From: Cellulophaga baltica
GTDB taxonomy: Bacteria > Bacteroidota > Bacteroidia > Flavobacteriales > Flavobacteriaceae
NCBI RefSeq assembly: GCF_018861125.1
Contig: NZ_JAHKQN010000018.1
Span: 124,001-188,000, forward strand
DNA: 64,000 bases
Direction of reading: 5' to 3'
Shown: in pieces, positions 29,775-39,007 of the stretch
How positions within the stretch are numbered: position 1 is the stretch's first letter
How the letters are laid out: each line of letters begins with the position of its first letter
Notes under the pieces: model-generated
Database searches by the model: none
The model's input: the letters and a program-made list of their open reading frames with translations, nothing else
What the model was told of the DNA's origin: nothing
Made by a program: the position numbers and the translations under genes

Positions 29775-29779
29775 AATTA

Positions 29780-30535
29780 TTAAGGGTTTTTACTAGAGAC
29801 GGAATTAAATACTGAAAGTGCTATATAAAATATGATTATAGCTGGTACTGCTAAAAACTTCAGGGTTGCTAACAACACTAAACAAATTAAGATAAAAATA
29901 TATCGAACAGCATTATCTTTAAAATTCCAGCTTTTAAATTTTAATGCAAATAATTCTAAATTACAGTTTAGCAGAAACGCACTGAAAAATGTTGTACCTA
30001 ATAAAAACCATTGATTTAAAATCACTCCATTTAAAACATCATTATTATGATACATTAATATTAATGGCAATGAAATGATCAATAATGCATTAGCAGGTGT
30101 TGGCAAACCTACAAATGAATCTGTTTGGTTTTCATCTATATTAAACTTTGCTAATCGATATCCTGAACCCAAAGTCACAACAAATCCTAAAAGCGGTATT
30201 AAGGATGATATTTCTAAGCCATTTAAAAATGAGCCATTTTCAATATGTAAATCAGAACTCCAGCCACCAGAAAAAGACATTTCTAAAAGCTTAAACATTA
30301 CTACACCCGGAACTACACCACTAGTAACCATATCTGCCATAGAGTCTAACTGCAAACCAAGTTCACTTTTTACATTTAAAATGCGAGCTGAAAATCCATC
30401 AAAAAAATCAAAAACAATACCTAAAAACACAAAAAGAGCTACCATTTCAAACACACAGTGAATTGCAAATACCATTGCAATACAACCGCAAAATAAATTT
30501 AAAAGTGTAATAAAATTAGGTATGTATTTTTTCAT
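29780..30535 (-). CDS. pssA: CDP-diacylglycerol-serine O-phosphatidyltransferase
   Basis: Makes phosphatidylserine, the precursor of phosphatidylethanolamine, at the inner membrane. 251 aa with several helices. The CDP-alcohol phosphatidyltransferase motif D-x2-DG-x2-AR-x8-G-x3-D-x3-D is complete (DFFDGFSARI, then GLQLDSMAD, about residues 43-68). N-terminal YIPNFITLLNLFCGC is typical of Bacteroidota PssA. It is divergent from the Lnb gene, with 106 nt between starts. Confidence 0.95.
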   Translation of the reverse strand: MKKYIPNFITLLNLFCGCIAMVFAIHCVFEMVALFVFLGIVFDFFDGFSARILNVKSELGLQLDSMADMVTSGVVPGVVMFKLLEMSFSGGWSSDLHIENGSFLNGLEISSLIPLLGFVVTLGSGYRLAKFNIDENQTDSFVGLPTPANALLIISLPLILMYHNNDVLNGVILNQWFLLGTTFFSAFLLNCNLELFALKFKSWNFKDNAVRYIFILICLVLLATLKFLAVPAIIIFYIALSVFNSVSSKNP

Positions 30536-30641
30536 AATTGTTAAGCTTTATGTAAAAGTAGGATAATTTTCTTTGAAATAATTCTGAACAAAAAATTCTT
30601 TGCATCTTTGTTATGCGAACTACTTAGCTAGACCCAAAATC

Positions 30642-31817
30642 ATGAAATTAAAATCGTTCTTTTTTATTTTATTTTTTACCGTTTCTGTAATTGGTTATTG
30701 TCAACCAAAGTTAACTACAAAATCAACCATTAGCATTTTAACTGTTGGTACTGCCGATGAATTATATGCAAAATTTGGTCACAGTGCTATTCGCATTAAA
30801 GATCCTAGTTTAGGTATTGATGTGGTGTACAACTATGGCCATTTCGACTTTAATACACCTAATTTTTACTATAAGTTTACACGCGGAAAATTACTTTATG
30901 AATTATCGAGAGGTTCATTCTCTAGATTTATGTACAGCTACGAAGTAGAAAACAGATGGGTGAAAGAGCAAAAATTGAACCTAACCTTAAAAGAAAAAAA
31001 TGACTTTCTTGCTTTTTTAGAAGACAACTACAAGCCTGACAATCGATTTTATAAATATGATTTTTTATTTGACAATTGCTCCACAAGAATACCCAATGCA
31101 TTAAAAACCGTTTTAGGTGACAAATTAAGTTTTGATTACTCTCACCTAACCAAACAATATACATTTAGAGAATTATTACAGCAAAACCTTGAAGTAAACT
31201 CATGGTCAAATTTTGGTATTGATCTTGCACTTGGTTCAGTAATAGATAGAGAAGCTACACCATGGGAGCATTTGTTTTTACCTATATATGTTTACAAACA
31301 ATTACCTTACACCGAAGTGGGAGGTAAAAATATTGTAACTAGTGACAAGTATTTATTAGGTGTTAAACCCAGAGAAAATAATGATAATTTTATCACATCA
31401 CCTTTAGTTGTACTTGCTATTTTTTTAAACTTAGTAGCTCTAATCACGTATTTAGATTATAAAAACGACACGCGTAGTAAGTGGCTAGATTTTATAATCT
31501 TTTTTATCACAGGAATTGCAGGTTTATTGATCGTCTTTCTTTGGTTAGGAACCGACCATAAAGCAACAGCCAATAATTTTAACTTTTTATGGACATTCCC
31601 ATTAAACATAGTACTTGCATTTTTTATTTTAAAAGATAACCTACCAAAATGGGTAACTACATATTTATATACTCTTATTGGATTTTTAGTTTTAGCAATG
31701 ATTATCTGGATATTTAAAGTTCAAGATTTTAGTATATTAATACTTCCAATCGTTATTTTATTAGCAATCAGGTATTCATTTTTAATTTATAAACAAAGGT
31801 CTGCTAGAGTTCATTAA
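30642..31817 (+). CDS. Lnb-type lipoprotein N-acyltransferase homologue (DUF4105)
   Basis: The start is set at the ATG 30642 (MKLKSFFF), because an open frame 42 nt upstream would place residues inside a -7-like box (CATCTTTG near 30603) and because a clean signal peptide begins here. 391 aa: signal peptide (to about 20), a periplasmic DUF4105/Lnb domain with His47 in KFGHSAIRI and Cys146 in FDNCSTRI, resembling a papain/NlpC-like Cys-His pair, then about five C-terminal helices (from about 255). Members in Bacteroides complete lipoprotein triacylation. The role here is inferred from the family. Confidence 0.82.
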   Translation: MKLKSFFFILFFTVSVIGYCQPKLTTKSTISILTVGTADELYAKFGHSAIRIKDPSLGIDVVYNYGHFDFNTPNFYYKFTRGKLLYELSRGSFSRFMYSYEVENRWVKEQKLNLTLKEKNDFLAFLEDNYKPDNRFYKYDFLFDNCSTRIPNALKTVLGDKLSFDYSHLTKQYTFRELLQQNLEVNSWSNFGIDLALGSVIDREATPWEHLFLPIYVYKQLPYTEVGGKNIVTSDKYLLGVKPRENNDNFITSPLVVLAIFLNLVALITYLDYKNDTRSKWLDFIIFFITGIAGLLIVFLWLGTDHKATANNFNFLWTFPLNIVLAFFILKDNLPKWVTTYLYTLIGFLVLAMIIWIFKVQDFSILILPIVILLAIRYSFLIYKQRSARVH

Positions 31818-31822
31818 CTTTG
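31815..31822 (+). promoter_or_regulatory. Candidate -7 box before the ABC-F gene
   Basis: TAACTTTG (TAnnTTTG) overlaps the Lnb stop codon and is 22 nt ahead of the ABC-F ATG, suggesting a private promoter for that gene. Confidence 0.45.
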
Positions 31823-31843
31823 CGGACTTAACACCAACGTTAC

Positions 31844-33724
31844 ATGAACCTACTCTCTGTAGAAAATATAGCCAAAGCATATGGCGAACATGTCTTATTC
31901 TCTGATATTTCATTCGGGATAAATAAAGACCAAAAAATTGCATTAATTGCTAAAAATGGTAGTGGTAAAACATCTATTTTAAACATACTTTCTGGTTTAG
32001 ACACCCCTGATTCTGGTCAAGTAAATTATAGAAAAGGAATACGAGTTTCTTTTTTAGATCAAGAACCAAATTTAGATCCTGAATTAACTATTGAACAAAC
32101 TATTTTTGCTTCAGATAATGAGGTATTAAAAGTGATTCGTGCTTATGAAAAAGCATTAGAAAACCCGGAAGATGCTGATGCTTACCAAACAGCTTTTGAA
32201 GGCATGGAGCGTTTTCAAGCTTGGGATTTTGAAACTCAGTACAAACAAATACTTTCAAAACTAAACTTACACGATGTAAACTTAAAAGTTAATATACTCT
32301 CTGGTGGACAAAAGAAACGTTTAGCTCTTGCTGATGCTTTGATCAATAAACCTGATTTATTAGTTTTAGATGAACCTACCAACCATTTAGATTTAGAGAT
32401 GATTGAATGGTTAGAGCAGTATTTTGCTAAAGAAAATATGACGCTATTTATGGTTACGCACGACCGTTACTTTTTAGAGCGTGTGTGTAATGAAATTATA
32501 GAACTTGATGAAGGTGTTTTGTATCCTTACAAGGGAAATTATTCTTATTATTTAGAGAAAAAAGAAGCTCGTATTGAGCAAGAAGCTACAGAACAGCATA
32601 AATCTAAAATTCTATTTAAAAAAGAATTGAATTGGATGCGTAGACAGCCAAAGGCACGTACTACAAAATCTAAATCAAGAATTGACGATTTTTACGAAAT
32701 TAAAGAGAGAGCCAACAAACGTAGGAATGAGAATGAGGTTGAACTTGAGATAAATATGGAGCGTATGGGCACCAAAATTATCGAGTTACACAAAATCTCA
32801 AAATCATACCCTAATAAGCCTATTTTAGATGATTTTGAATATAATTTCTTACGTGGTGAACGCATAGGTATTATTGGTAAAAACGGTGCCGGGAAATCTA
32901 CATTCTTAAATATTTTAAGTGGCAAAGAAGAACCTGACAGTGGCAAAGTTGTTGTTGGTGAAACTATAAAATTTGGGTATTACACTCAAAAAGGAATAAA
33001 TATAAAAGACGGGCAAAAAGTTATTGATGTTATTCGTGAGTTTGGTGATTATATTCCACTTGCAAAAGGCCGTCAAATATCTGCACAACAATTGTTAGAG
33101 CGTTTTTTGTTTGATCGTAAAAAACAGTATGATTTTGTAGACAAATTAAGTGGTGGTGAGCGCAAACGTTTATACTTGTGTACAATTTTAATTCAGAATC
33201 CTAACTTTTTAATTCTAGATGAGCCTACTAATGATTTAGATATTGTAACACTAAATGTTTTAGAAAGCTTTTTAATGGATTTTCCTGGTTGTTTAATTGT
33301 TGTATCTCACGACCGTTATTTTATGGACAAAATTGTAGACCACCTTTTTGTTTTTAGAGGTGATGCTGTGATTGAAGATTTTCCAGGTAACTATTCTGAT
33401 TACAGATCTTACGAAGACAGTGCTGTTTTAGAAAGCAGAGCTGCAAAAAAAGAAAAACCTCAAGAAAGTTCTGAAACTAATGACAAAGGCTCTTGGAAAA
33501 AAGAAGAAAAGAAAAAACTCTCTTTTCAAGAACAAAAAGAATACACGAATATAGAACGTGAGATTAAAAAATTAGAAGCTAAAAAAGAAAAAACACAGCA
33601 AAAGTTCACCGACACTTCATTATCAGGAGATCAGATAAAAGAGCTTTCGATTGAATTAAAAGAAATTGAAGATGCTATTGAGGCGAAAACGGAACGTTGG
33701 TTTGAGCTTTCTGCTTTATTATAA
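31844..33724 (+). CDS. ABC-F family ATPase, Uup-like
   Basis: A 626-aa protein with two ABC domains and no membrane helices, as in ribosome-associated ABC-F factors. First domain: Walker A AKNGSGKTSILN (about 36-47), signature LSGGQKKRLALADAL, Walker B LLVLDEPTNHLDLEMI. Linker (about 240-310) with MRRQPKARTTKSKSR. Second domain: GKNGAGKSTFLNI, LSGGERKRLYLCT, ILDEPTNDLDI. The C-terminal coiled coil (about 540-626, KKLSFQEQKEYTNIEREIKK) is the mark of the Uup subgroup, which binds branched or structured nucleic acids and ribosomes. Confidence 0.93.
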   Translation: MNLLSVENIAKAYGEHVLFSDISFGINKDQKIALIAKNGSGKTSILNILSGLDTPDSGQVNYRKGIRVSFLDQEPNLDPELTIEQTIFASDNEVLKVIRAYEKALENPEDADAYQTAFEGMERFQAWDFETQYKQILSKLNLHDVNLKVNILSGGQKKRLALADALINKPDLLVLDEPTNHLDLEMIEWLEQYFAKENMTLFMVTHDRYFLERVCNEIIELDEGVLYPYKGNYSYYLEKKEARIEQEATEQHKSKILFKKELNWMRRQPKARTTKSKSRIDDFYEIKERANKRRNENEVELEINMERMGTKIIELHKISKSYPNKPILDDFEYNFLRGERIGIIGKNGAGKSTFLNILSGKEEPDSGKVVVGETIKFGYYTQKGINIKDGQKVIDVIREFGDYIPLAKGRQISAQQLLERFLFDRKKQYDFVDKLSGGERKRLYLCTILIQNPNFLILDEPTNDLDIVTLNVLESFLMDFPGCLIVVSHDRYFMDKIVDHLFVFRGDAVIEDFPGNYSDYRSYEDSAVLESRAAKKEKPQESSETNDKGSWKKEEKKKLSFQEQKEYTNIEREIKKLEAKKEKTQQKFTDTSLSGDQIKELSIELKEIEDAIEAKTERWFELSALL

Positions 33725-33733
33725 TAAAACCTA

Positions 33734-34231
33734 ATGCAATTTTTTAAGTACCTTAATTTTTTAATTACTGCCACTAATCAACATGGTGTGCACTCCCCTT
33801 TTGTATATAATTACATTACAAAAGGCATTTATAGTAAAGAAAAATTTAGTGCTAAAAAGTCAGAAAACATTCTCTTAAAAACCTTAATCTATTTTAAAAT
33901 TTCGTCAATAAATATAGATTCAGAAAACATATTACTTCAACAAACGGTGAAGAGTAATTTCCCGAATATCAAATTTGATAGCTCATCGTCTGAATTTTTC
34001 TATTTTAAAAACTTAAATGAAGTAGGTAAAATAAAAAATATATCAACCAAGAATGATAGTATTGTTTTTATTCATAATCTTCATAAGTATACTAATACTT
34101 GGCAAGACCTAATTAAAGACAAAAAAATTACTATTAGCATTAATTTGTTTTTTTGTGGCATCTTATTTTTTAGAAAAGAACAAGCTAAAGAGAATTTTAA
34201 AATTAGAATATATTCTAGTATTTTTAAATAA
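33734..34231 (+). CDS. Shrunken class I methyltransferase-like protein without AdoMet motif
   Basis: A 165-aa protein whose two ends match a flavobacterial family of SAM-methyltransferase-like proteins of about 230 aa: the N-terminus LITATNQHGVHSPFVYNYIT (10-29) and the C-terminus ISINLFFCGILFFRKEQAKE (about 136-155). The centre, where the family has the Rossmann E/D-x-G-x-G AdoMet loop, is short and carries no such glycine motif. It may be inactive or have acquired another role. The frame is intact, so it is not an obvious pseudogene. It starts 9 nt after the ABC-F gene and ends 11 nt before a tiny membrane ORF. Confidence 0.65.
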   Translation: MQFFKYLNFLITATNQHGVHSPFVYNYITKGIYSKEKFSAKKSENILLKTLIYFKISSINIDSENILLQQTVKSNFPNIKFDSSSSEFFYFKNLNEVGKIKNISTKNDSIVFIHNLHKYTNTWQDLIKDKKITISINLFFCGILFFRKEQAKENFKIRIYSSIFK

Positions 34232-34242
34232 AAGCAACTCGA

Positions 34243-34362
34243 ATGGATTACATCATATACATAATATGTGCTTTTTTAGCCATAATTTTCATTAAGAATC
34301 TTATGGACAACAAAAAGCGTTCAAAAAAAAGAAAAGATCGCAAATTCATGGATCGCAAATAA
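34243..34362 (+). CDS. 39-aa single-span membrane peptide
   Basis: A short ORF (M-D-Y-I-I-Y-I-I-C-A-F-L-A-I-I-F-I-K...) with one hydrophobic helix (about residues 3-17) and a strongly basic tail (KKRSKKRKDRK). It lies in the only gap between the methyltransferase-like gene (11 nt) and the cobalamin adenosyltransferase (1 nt), on the same strand. Nearly all of the spacer is occupied by it, which supports real translation. By the positive-inside pattern the tail would be cytoplasmic. No function is recognised. Confidence 0.6.
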   Translation: MDYIIYIICAFLAIIFIKNLMDNKKRSKKRKDRKFMDRK

Positions 34363-34363
34363 T

Positions 34364-34942
34364 ATGAAAATATATACCAAAACAGGAGATAAAGGCACAA
34401 CAGCATTATTTGGTGGTACGCGTGTACCAAAACATCACATTCGTATTGATAGTTATGGTACTGTTGATGAACTAAATTCTTGGATTGGCTTAATTCGCGA
34501 TCAGCAAATAGATATTCATTATAAAGAAATACTTACTACAATTCAAAATCATTTATTTACCGTGGGAGCTATTTTAGCCACTGCGCCCGATAAAGCAATT
34601 TTGAAGAATGGTAAGGAACGCTTAAATATTAATAAGATTGATGATGTTGCAATTCAATTATTGGAAAACGAAATAGATCATATGGAAGATAATTTAGCTC
34701 CAATGACGCATTTTATTCTTCCTGGCGGACATACAATAGTGTCATACTGTCATATTGCCAGAACAGTTTGTCGTAGAGCTGAACGAATTTCATCATTATT
34801 AAATGAGGATGAGCCTTTTGAAGAAAATGTATTAGTTTACCTAAACAGACTCTCTGATTATCTTTTCGTATTATCAAGAAAACTAACATCAGATTTGAAT
34901 GCAGATGAAATTAAATGGATTCCTAAAAAAAATAAATACTAA
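34364..34942 (+). CDS. ATP:cob(I)alamin adenosyltransferase, PduO type
   Basis: Transfers the adenosyl group of ATP to cob(I)alamin to make coenzyme B12. 192 aa, a five-helix-bundle PduO/CobO2-type enzyme. Visible: YTKTGDKGTTALFGGTRVPK (4-23, ATP-binding), DSYGTVDELNSWIGL (about 29-43), and the conserved ARTVCRRAER (about 132-141). It implies that the cell uses adenosylcobalamin enzymes such as methylmalonyl-CoA mutase. It begins 1 nt after the membrane peptide. Confidence 0.95.
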   Translation: MKIYTKTGDKGTTALFGGTRVPKHHIRIDSYGTVDELNSWIGLIRDQQIDIHYKEILTTIQNHLFTVGAILATAPDKAILKNGKERLNINKIDDVAIQLLENEIDHMEDNLAPMTHFILPGGHTIVSYCHIARTVCRRAERISSLLNEDEPFEENVLVYLNRLSDYLFVLSRKLTSDLNADEIKWIPKKNKY

Positions 34943-34999
34943 AACTTTTATTTTCAAGTTATTAAATTGTAATTAATTTTATAATAAACACGAATTAAC

Positions 35000-35029
35000 T
35001 TGGTTTTTTCAATTTTAAATTTATTTTTG
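35000..35029 (+). promoter_or_regulatory. Bacteroidota-type promoter before the DUF2795 gene
   Basis: TTG (35000-35002), 19-nt spacer, TATTTTTG (35022-35029): the best full -33/-7 match in the window, 29 nt before the ATG at 35059. Confidence 0.65.
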
Positions 35030-35058
35030 CAAAAAAAATAAAATAATACCACTAACAT

Positions 35059-35283
35059 ATGTATTGGACTTTAGAACTAGCATCTTACTTAAGTGATGCG
35101 CCTTGGCCAGCCAGTAAAGATGAGCTTATAGATTACGCAATTAGAACCGGTGCTCCACTAGAGGTTGTAGAAAACTTACAATCAATGGAAGAAGAAGGTG
35201 GCGAAATCTACGAATCTATTGAAGAAATTTGGCCAGATTACCCAACGGAAGAAGATTACCTCTGGAATGAGGACGAATATTAA
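35059..35283 (+). CDS. DUF2795 family small acidic protein
   Basis: A 74-aa, strongly acidic protein (MYWTLELASYLSDAPWPASK at the start, EEDYLWNEDEY at the end). In Bacteroidota this DUF2795 protein is regularly found immediately before secA, as here. The domain is also seen in proteins linked to DNA or chromatin, but no function is established. It has its own -33/-7 promoter and a terminator 20 nt behind, so it is a single-gene unit. Confidence 0.85.
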   Translation: MYWTLELASYLSDAPWPASKDELIDYAIRTGAPLEVVENLQSMEEEGGEIYESIEEIWPDYPTEEDYLWNEDEY

Positions 35284-35302
35284 ATATTAACTGAATAACA
35301 TT

Positions 35303-35330
35303 AAAAAAGTCTCATCTGAGGCTTTTTTTT
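35303..35330 (+). terminator. Intrinsic terminator after the DUF2795 gene
   Basis: Stem AAAAGTCTCA / TGAGGCTTTT (one T-G pair) with a short loop and nine T in a row. Confidence 0.85.
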
Positions 35331-35463
35331 TACTTAATTTTGAACCTACACGCTGTAATAGTACTTTACAGCTATTTAAGTTCAATTCCATTTTGTCATG
35401 CAATGTTATCAAAAAATGCTTTGGTACGGTTATGGCATAATATTTAAAAAATAAATTATAAAT

Positions 35464-38400
35464 ATGAGTTTTATAAATTCTGTCTTAAAAGTCTTTGTAG
35501 GCGATAAAGCAAAAAAAGACGTTAAGGTACTACAACCAATAATAAATAAAATACATGCTTTTGAAAAAGAGCTAGAACTTTTAACTATTGATGAGATAAG
35601 GCAGAAAACAATCGATTTTAAAGAACAAATAAAAGAAGATTGTAAAGCAATAAACGACAAAATTAATGTTTTAGAAGAAGAAGTAAAAGCTTCAAAAGAC
35701 ATTGATAAAAATGAAGATATTTATGCTGAAATTGATAAGCTTAAAAAAGAAGTTTATGAAATATCAGAAAAAACGTTAAAAAAGATCCTCCCAGAAGCTT
35801 TTGCAGTAGTTAAAGAAACTGCAAAACGATTCGCAAACAATCCAACACTAGAAGTTACAGCATCAGAATTTGATAGAGAATTATCGGGCACTAAAGAGTA
35901 TGTTAGTTTAGAAGGTGATAAAGCTATTTGGAAAAACTCATGGAACGCCGCTGGTAAAGAAGTCACTTGGGACATGATACATTATGATGTTCAATTAATT
36001 GGTGGTATTGCACTTCACGAAGGTAAAATTGCAGAAATGCAAACTGGTGAAGGTAAAACCTTAGTTGCAACATTACCTTTATATTTAAATGCCTTAACTG
36101 GTAACGGTACTCACCTAGTAACAGTTAACGATTACCTTGCAAAACGTGATAGCGCATGGATGGCTCCTTTATTCCAATTTCACGGAATGACAATTGATTG
36201 CATTGACAATCACCAACCGAACTCTGAAGGTAGACGTGCTGCTTACAATGCAGACATTACCTACGGTACTAATAACGAATTTGGTTTTGATTACTTAAGA
36301 GATAACATGGCACATGCACCAAGTGATTTGGTACAACGTCCACATAACTTTGCAATTGTCGATGAGGTCGATTCTGTTTTAGTTGATGATGCTCGTACAC
36401 CTTTAATTATTTCTGGTCCTGTACCAAAAGGTGATATTCACGAATTTGATGAACTTAAACCAAAAGTGAATGATATTGTTCATTTACAAAAACAATATTT
36501 AACAGGTGTTTTAGCTGAAGCTAAAAAGTTGATAAACGCAGGTGACACAAAAGAAGGTGGTTTTCAACTATTACGTGTTCACCGTGGTTTACCAAAAAAC
36601 AAAGCATTAATTAAATTTTTAAGTGAAGAAGGGGTTAAACAATTGCTTCAAAAAACTGAAAATTTCTATATGCAAGATAATAACCGTGAAATGCCTAAAA
36701 TAGATGAGGCATTATGGTTTGTTATTGATGAAAAAAACAATCAAATTGAACTTACTGAAAAAGGTGTTGGTCACATCTCTGGAGAACAAGACAGGGAGTT
36801 TTTTGTGATGCCAGATATTGGTGGTGAAATTGCAAAAATAGAAAACCAAAATCTTGAAGTTGAAGAAGAAGCTGAATTAAAAGAAGAGCTTTTTAAAGAA
36901 TTTGGCGTAAAAAGTGAACGAATTCATACTTTAAACCAATTATTAAAAGCATACACTCTTTTTGAAAAAGATGTGGAATATGTAGTAATGGATAACAAAG
37001 TAATGATTGTTGATGAACAAACTGGTCGTATTATGGATGGTCGTCGTTATTCTGACGGATTACACCAAGCCATTGAGGCTAAAGAAAATGTGAAGATTGA
37101 AGCTGCAACACAAACATTTGCAACGGTAACTTTACAAAACTACTTTAGAATGTACAGCAAGCTTGCTGGTATGACAGGTACTGCAATTACTGAAGCAGGT
37201 GAATTCTGGGAAATTTACGAGTTAGATGTTATGGAAATTCCTACTAACAGACCAATTGCTCGTGATGACAGAAACGATTTAATTTATAAAACTAAGCGTG
37301 AAAAATATAATGCAATTATAGAAGAGGTCACAAAACTTTCTGCTGCAGGTAGACCAGTTTTAATTGGTACAACATCTGTAGAGATTTCTGAACTTTTATC
37401 ACGTATGCTTAGCATTAGAAAAGTACCACACAATGTACTGAATGCAAAAATGCATAAAAAAGAGGCTGATATTGTTGAAGAAGCTGGTAAAGCTGGTATT
37501 GTAACAATAGCAACCAATATGGCTGGTCGTGGTACCGATATTAAATTATCAACTGAAGTTAAAAATGCTGGTGGTTTAGCTATTATTGGTACAGAGCGTC
37601 ATGATTCTCGTCGTGTAGATAGACAGTTACGTGGTCGTTCTGGTCGTCAAGGAGATCCTGGAAGCTCTCAATTTTATGTTTCTTTAGAAGATAACCTAAT
37701 GCGTTTATTCGGCTCTGATAGAGTGGCTAAGATGATGGATAAGATGGGGTTAGAAGATGGTGAAGTTATTCAACATTCAATGATGACCAAATCTATTGAG
37801 CGTGCACAGAAAAAAGTTGAAGAAAATAACTTTGGTGTTCGTAAGCGATTATTAGAGTACGATGATGTAATGAATGCACAAAGGGAAGTTATTTACAAAA
37901 GACGTCGTCATGCATTACAAGGCGAACGTTTAAAAGTAGATATCGCAAACATGATTTATGATACTTGTGAAGTTATTGCCGAAGACAATAAAAATGCAAG
38001 TGATTATAAAAATTTCGAATTCGAATTAATTAAATATTTTGCAATCACCTCTCCTATTTCTGAAGATGAGTTTGCTAAAAAGAATGTTACTGAAATAGCT
38101 AACATACTTTACAAAGAAGCTTTCGCTCACTATGAGCAAAAAATGGAGCGTAGTGCTACAACAGCTTATAAAGTTATTAAAAGCGTTTACGAAGACGAAG
38201 CAAATAAATTTGAGCGTATCGTTGTTCCTTTTTCTGATGGCATCAAAACTTTTAATATTGTTACCAACTTAAAAGATGCCTATGAAAGTGATGGGAAGCA
38301 ACTGGTGAATGATTTTGAAAAAAATATCACATTAGCAATTGTTGATGATTCTTGGAAAGTTCATTTACGTAAAATGGATGAATTAAAACAATCTGTTCAA

Positions 38401-38829
38401 CTTGCAGTTCACGAACAAAAAGATCCTCTTCTAATTTACAAGTTTGAAGCTTTTGAATTATTCAAAAGAATGATTGAAAAAGTAAACAAAGAAGTTATCT
38501 CATTCTTATATAAAGGTGAAATACCAAATGGTAATGATACTAACATACAAGAAGCTAGAACAACAAGTCGCCCAAAAGAAAAGTTAAACGTTAGTAAAGA
38601 AGAAGTTTTAAATAGTGATGAACTCGCTGCACAGAATAGAGCTGTGGGTCAAAATCAAGGGAATAACAAACCTCAAGTTACCGAAACAATTACAAGAGAA
38701 GCTCCAAAAATTGGAAGAAATGACCGTGTAACTATTAAAAACGTAATGACTGGTGAAAGTAAAACTGTGAAATTCAAACAAGCAGAGCCTTTAATCACTA
38801 AAGGAGAATGGGTTATTACTCAAGAATAG
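35464..38829 (+). CDS. secA: Preprotein translocase ATPase SecA
   Basis: The motor of Sec-dependent export. 1121 aa, longer than E. coli SecA (901) because of insertions typical of Bacteroidota. Seen: N-terminal [16 protein letters not shown], Walker [20 protein letters not shown] (about 194-212), [36 protein letters not shown], and the second nucleotide-binding domain with [12 protein letters not shown] and [14 protein letters not shown]. The C-terminal tail ends in [20 protein letters not shown] and lacks the CxCx8CH zinc/SecB-binding tail. ATP cycle and SecYEG contact are intact as far as can be seen. Confidence 0.98.
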   Translation: MSFINSVLKVFVGDKAKKDVKVLQPIINKIHAFEKELELLTIDEIRQKTIDFKEQIKEDCKAINDKINVLEEEVKASKDIDKNEDIYAEIDKLKKEVYEISEKTLKKILPEAFAVVKETAKRFANNPTLEVTASEFDRELSGTKEYVSLEGDKAIWKNSWNAAGKEVTWDMIHYDVQLIGGIALHEGKIAEMQTGEGKTLVATLPLYLNALTGNGTHLVTVNDYLAKRDSAWMAPLFQFHGMTIDCIDNHQPNSEGRRAAYNADITYGTNNEFGFDYLRDNMAHAPSDLVQRPHNFAIVDEVDSVLVDDARTPLIISGPVPKGDIHEFDELKPKVNDIVHLQKQYLTGVLAEAKKLINAGDTKEGGFQLLRVHRGLPKNKALIKFLSEEGVKQLLQKTENFYMQDNNREMPKIDEALWFVIDEKNNQIELTEKGVGHISGEQDREFFVMPDIGGEIAKIENQNLEVEEEAELKEELFKEFGVKSERIHTLNQLLKAYTLFEKDVEYVVMDNKVMIVDEQTGRIMDGRRYSDGLHQAIEAKENVKIEAATQTFATVTLQNYFRMYSKLAGMTGTAITEAGEFWEIYELDVMEIPTNRPIARDDRNDLIYKTKREKYNAIIEEVTKLSAAGRPVLIGTTSVEISELLSRMLSIRKVPHNVLNAKMHKKEADIVEEAGKAGIVTIATNMAGRGTDIKLSTEVKNAGGLAIIGTERHDSRRVDRQLRGRSGRQGDPGSSQFYVSLEDNLMRLFGSDRVAKMMDKMGLEDGEVIQHSMMTKSIERAQKKVEENNFGVRKRLLEYDDVMNAQREVIYKRRRHALQGERLKVDIANMIYDTCEVIAEDNKNASDYKNFEFELIKYFAITSPISEDEFAKKNVTEIANILYKEAFAHYEQKMERSATTAYKVIKSVYEDEANKFERIVVPFSDGIKTFNIVTNLKDAYESDGKQLVNDFEKNITLAIVDDSWKVHLRKMDELKQSVQLAVHEQKDPLLIYKFEAFELFKRMIEKVNKEVISFLYKGEIPNGNDTNIQEARTTSRPKEKLNVSKEEVLNSDELAAQNRAVGQNQGNNKPQVTETITREAPKIGRNDRVTIKNVMTGESKTVKFKQAEPLITKGEWVITQE

Positions 38830-38853
38830 AAAAAAAATAATACCAATTAGAAT

Positions 38854-38884
38854 AAAACGACAGCTTTTTTTTGCTGTCGTTTTT
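38854..38884 (+). terminator. Intrinsic terminator after secA
   Basis: 11-bp stem AAAACGACAGC / GCTGTCGTTTT with an all-T 8-nt loop and T-rich tail. Confidence 0.88.
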
Positions 38885-39007
38885 GTTTTATTCAAAAACA
38901 TGGTTAGCTTTACAGTAAGCAACAAAGTTTATCAAGTAAATATTAACAAGGGTTTTCTTATAAAACTAAATAATTTTATTAACTTGATTAAAAGTTAAAA
39001 AAACCTA

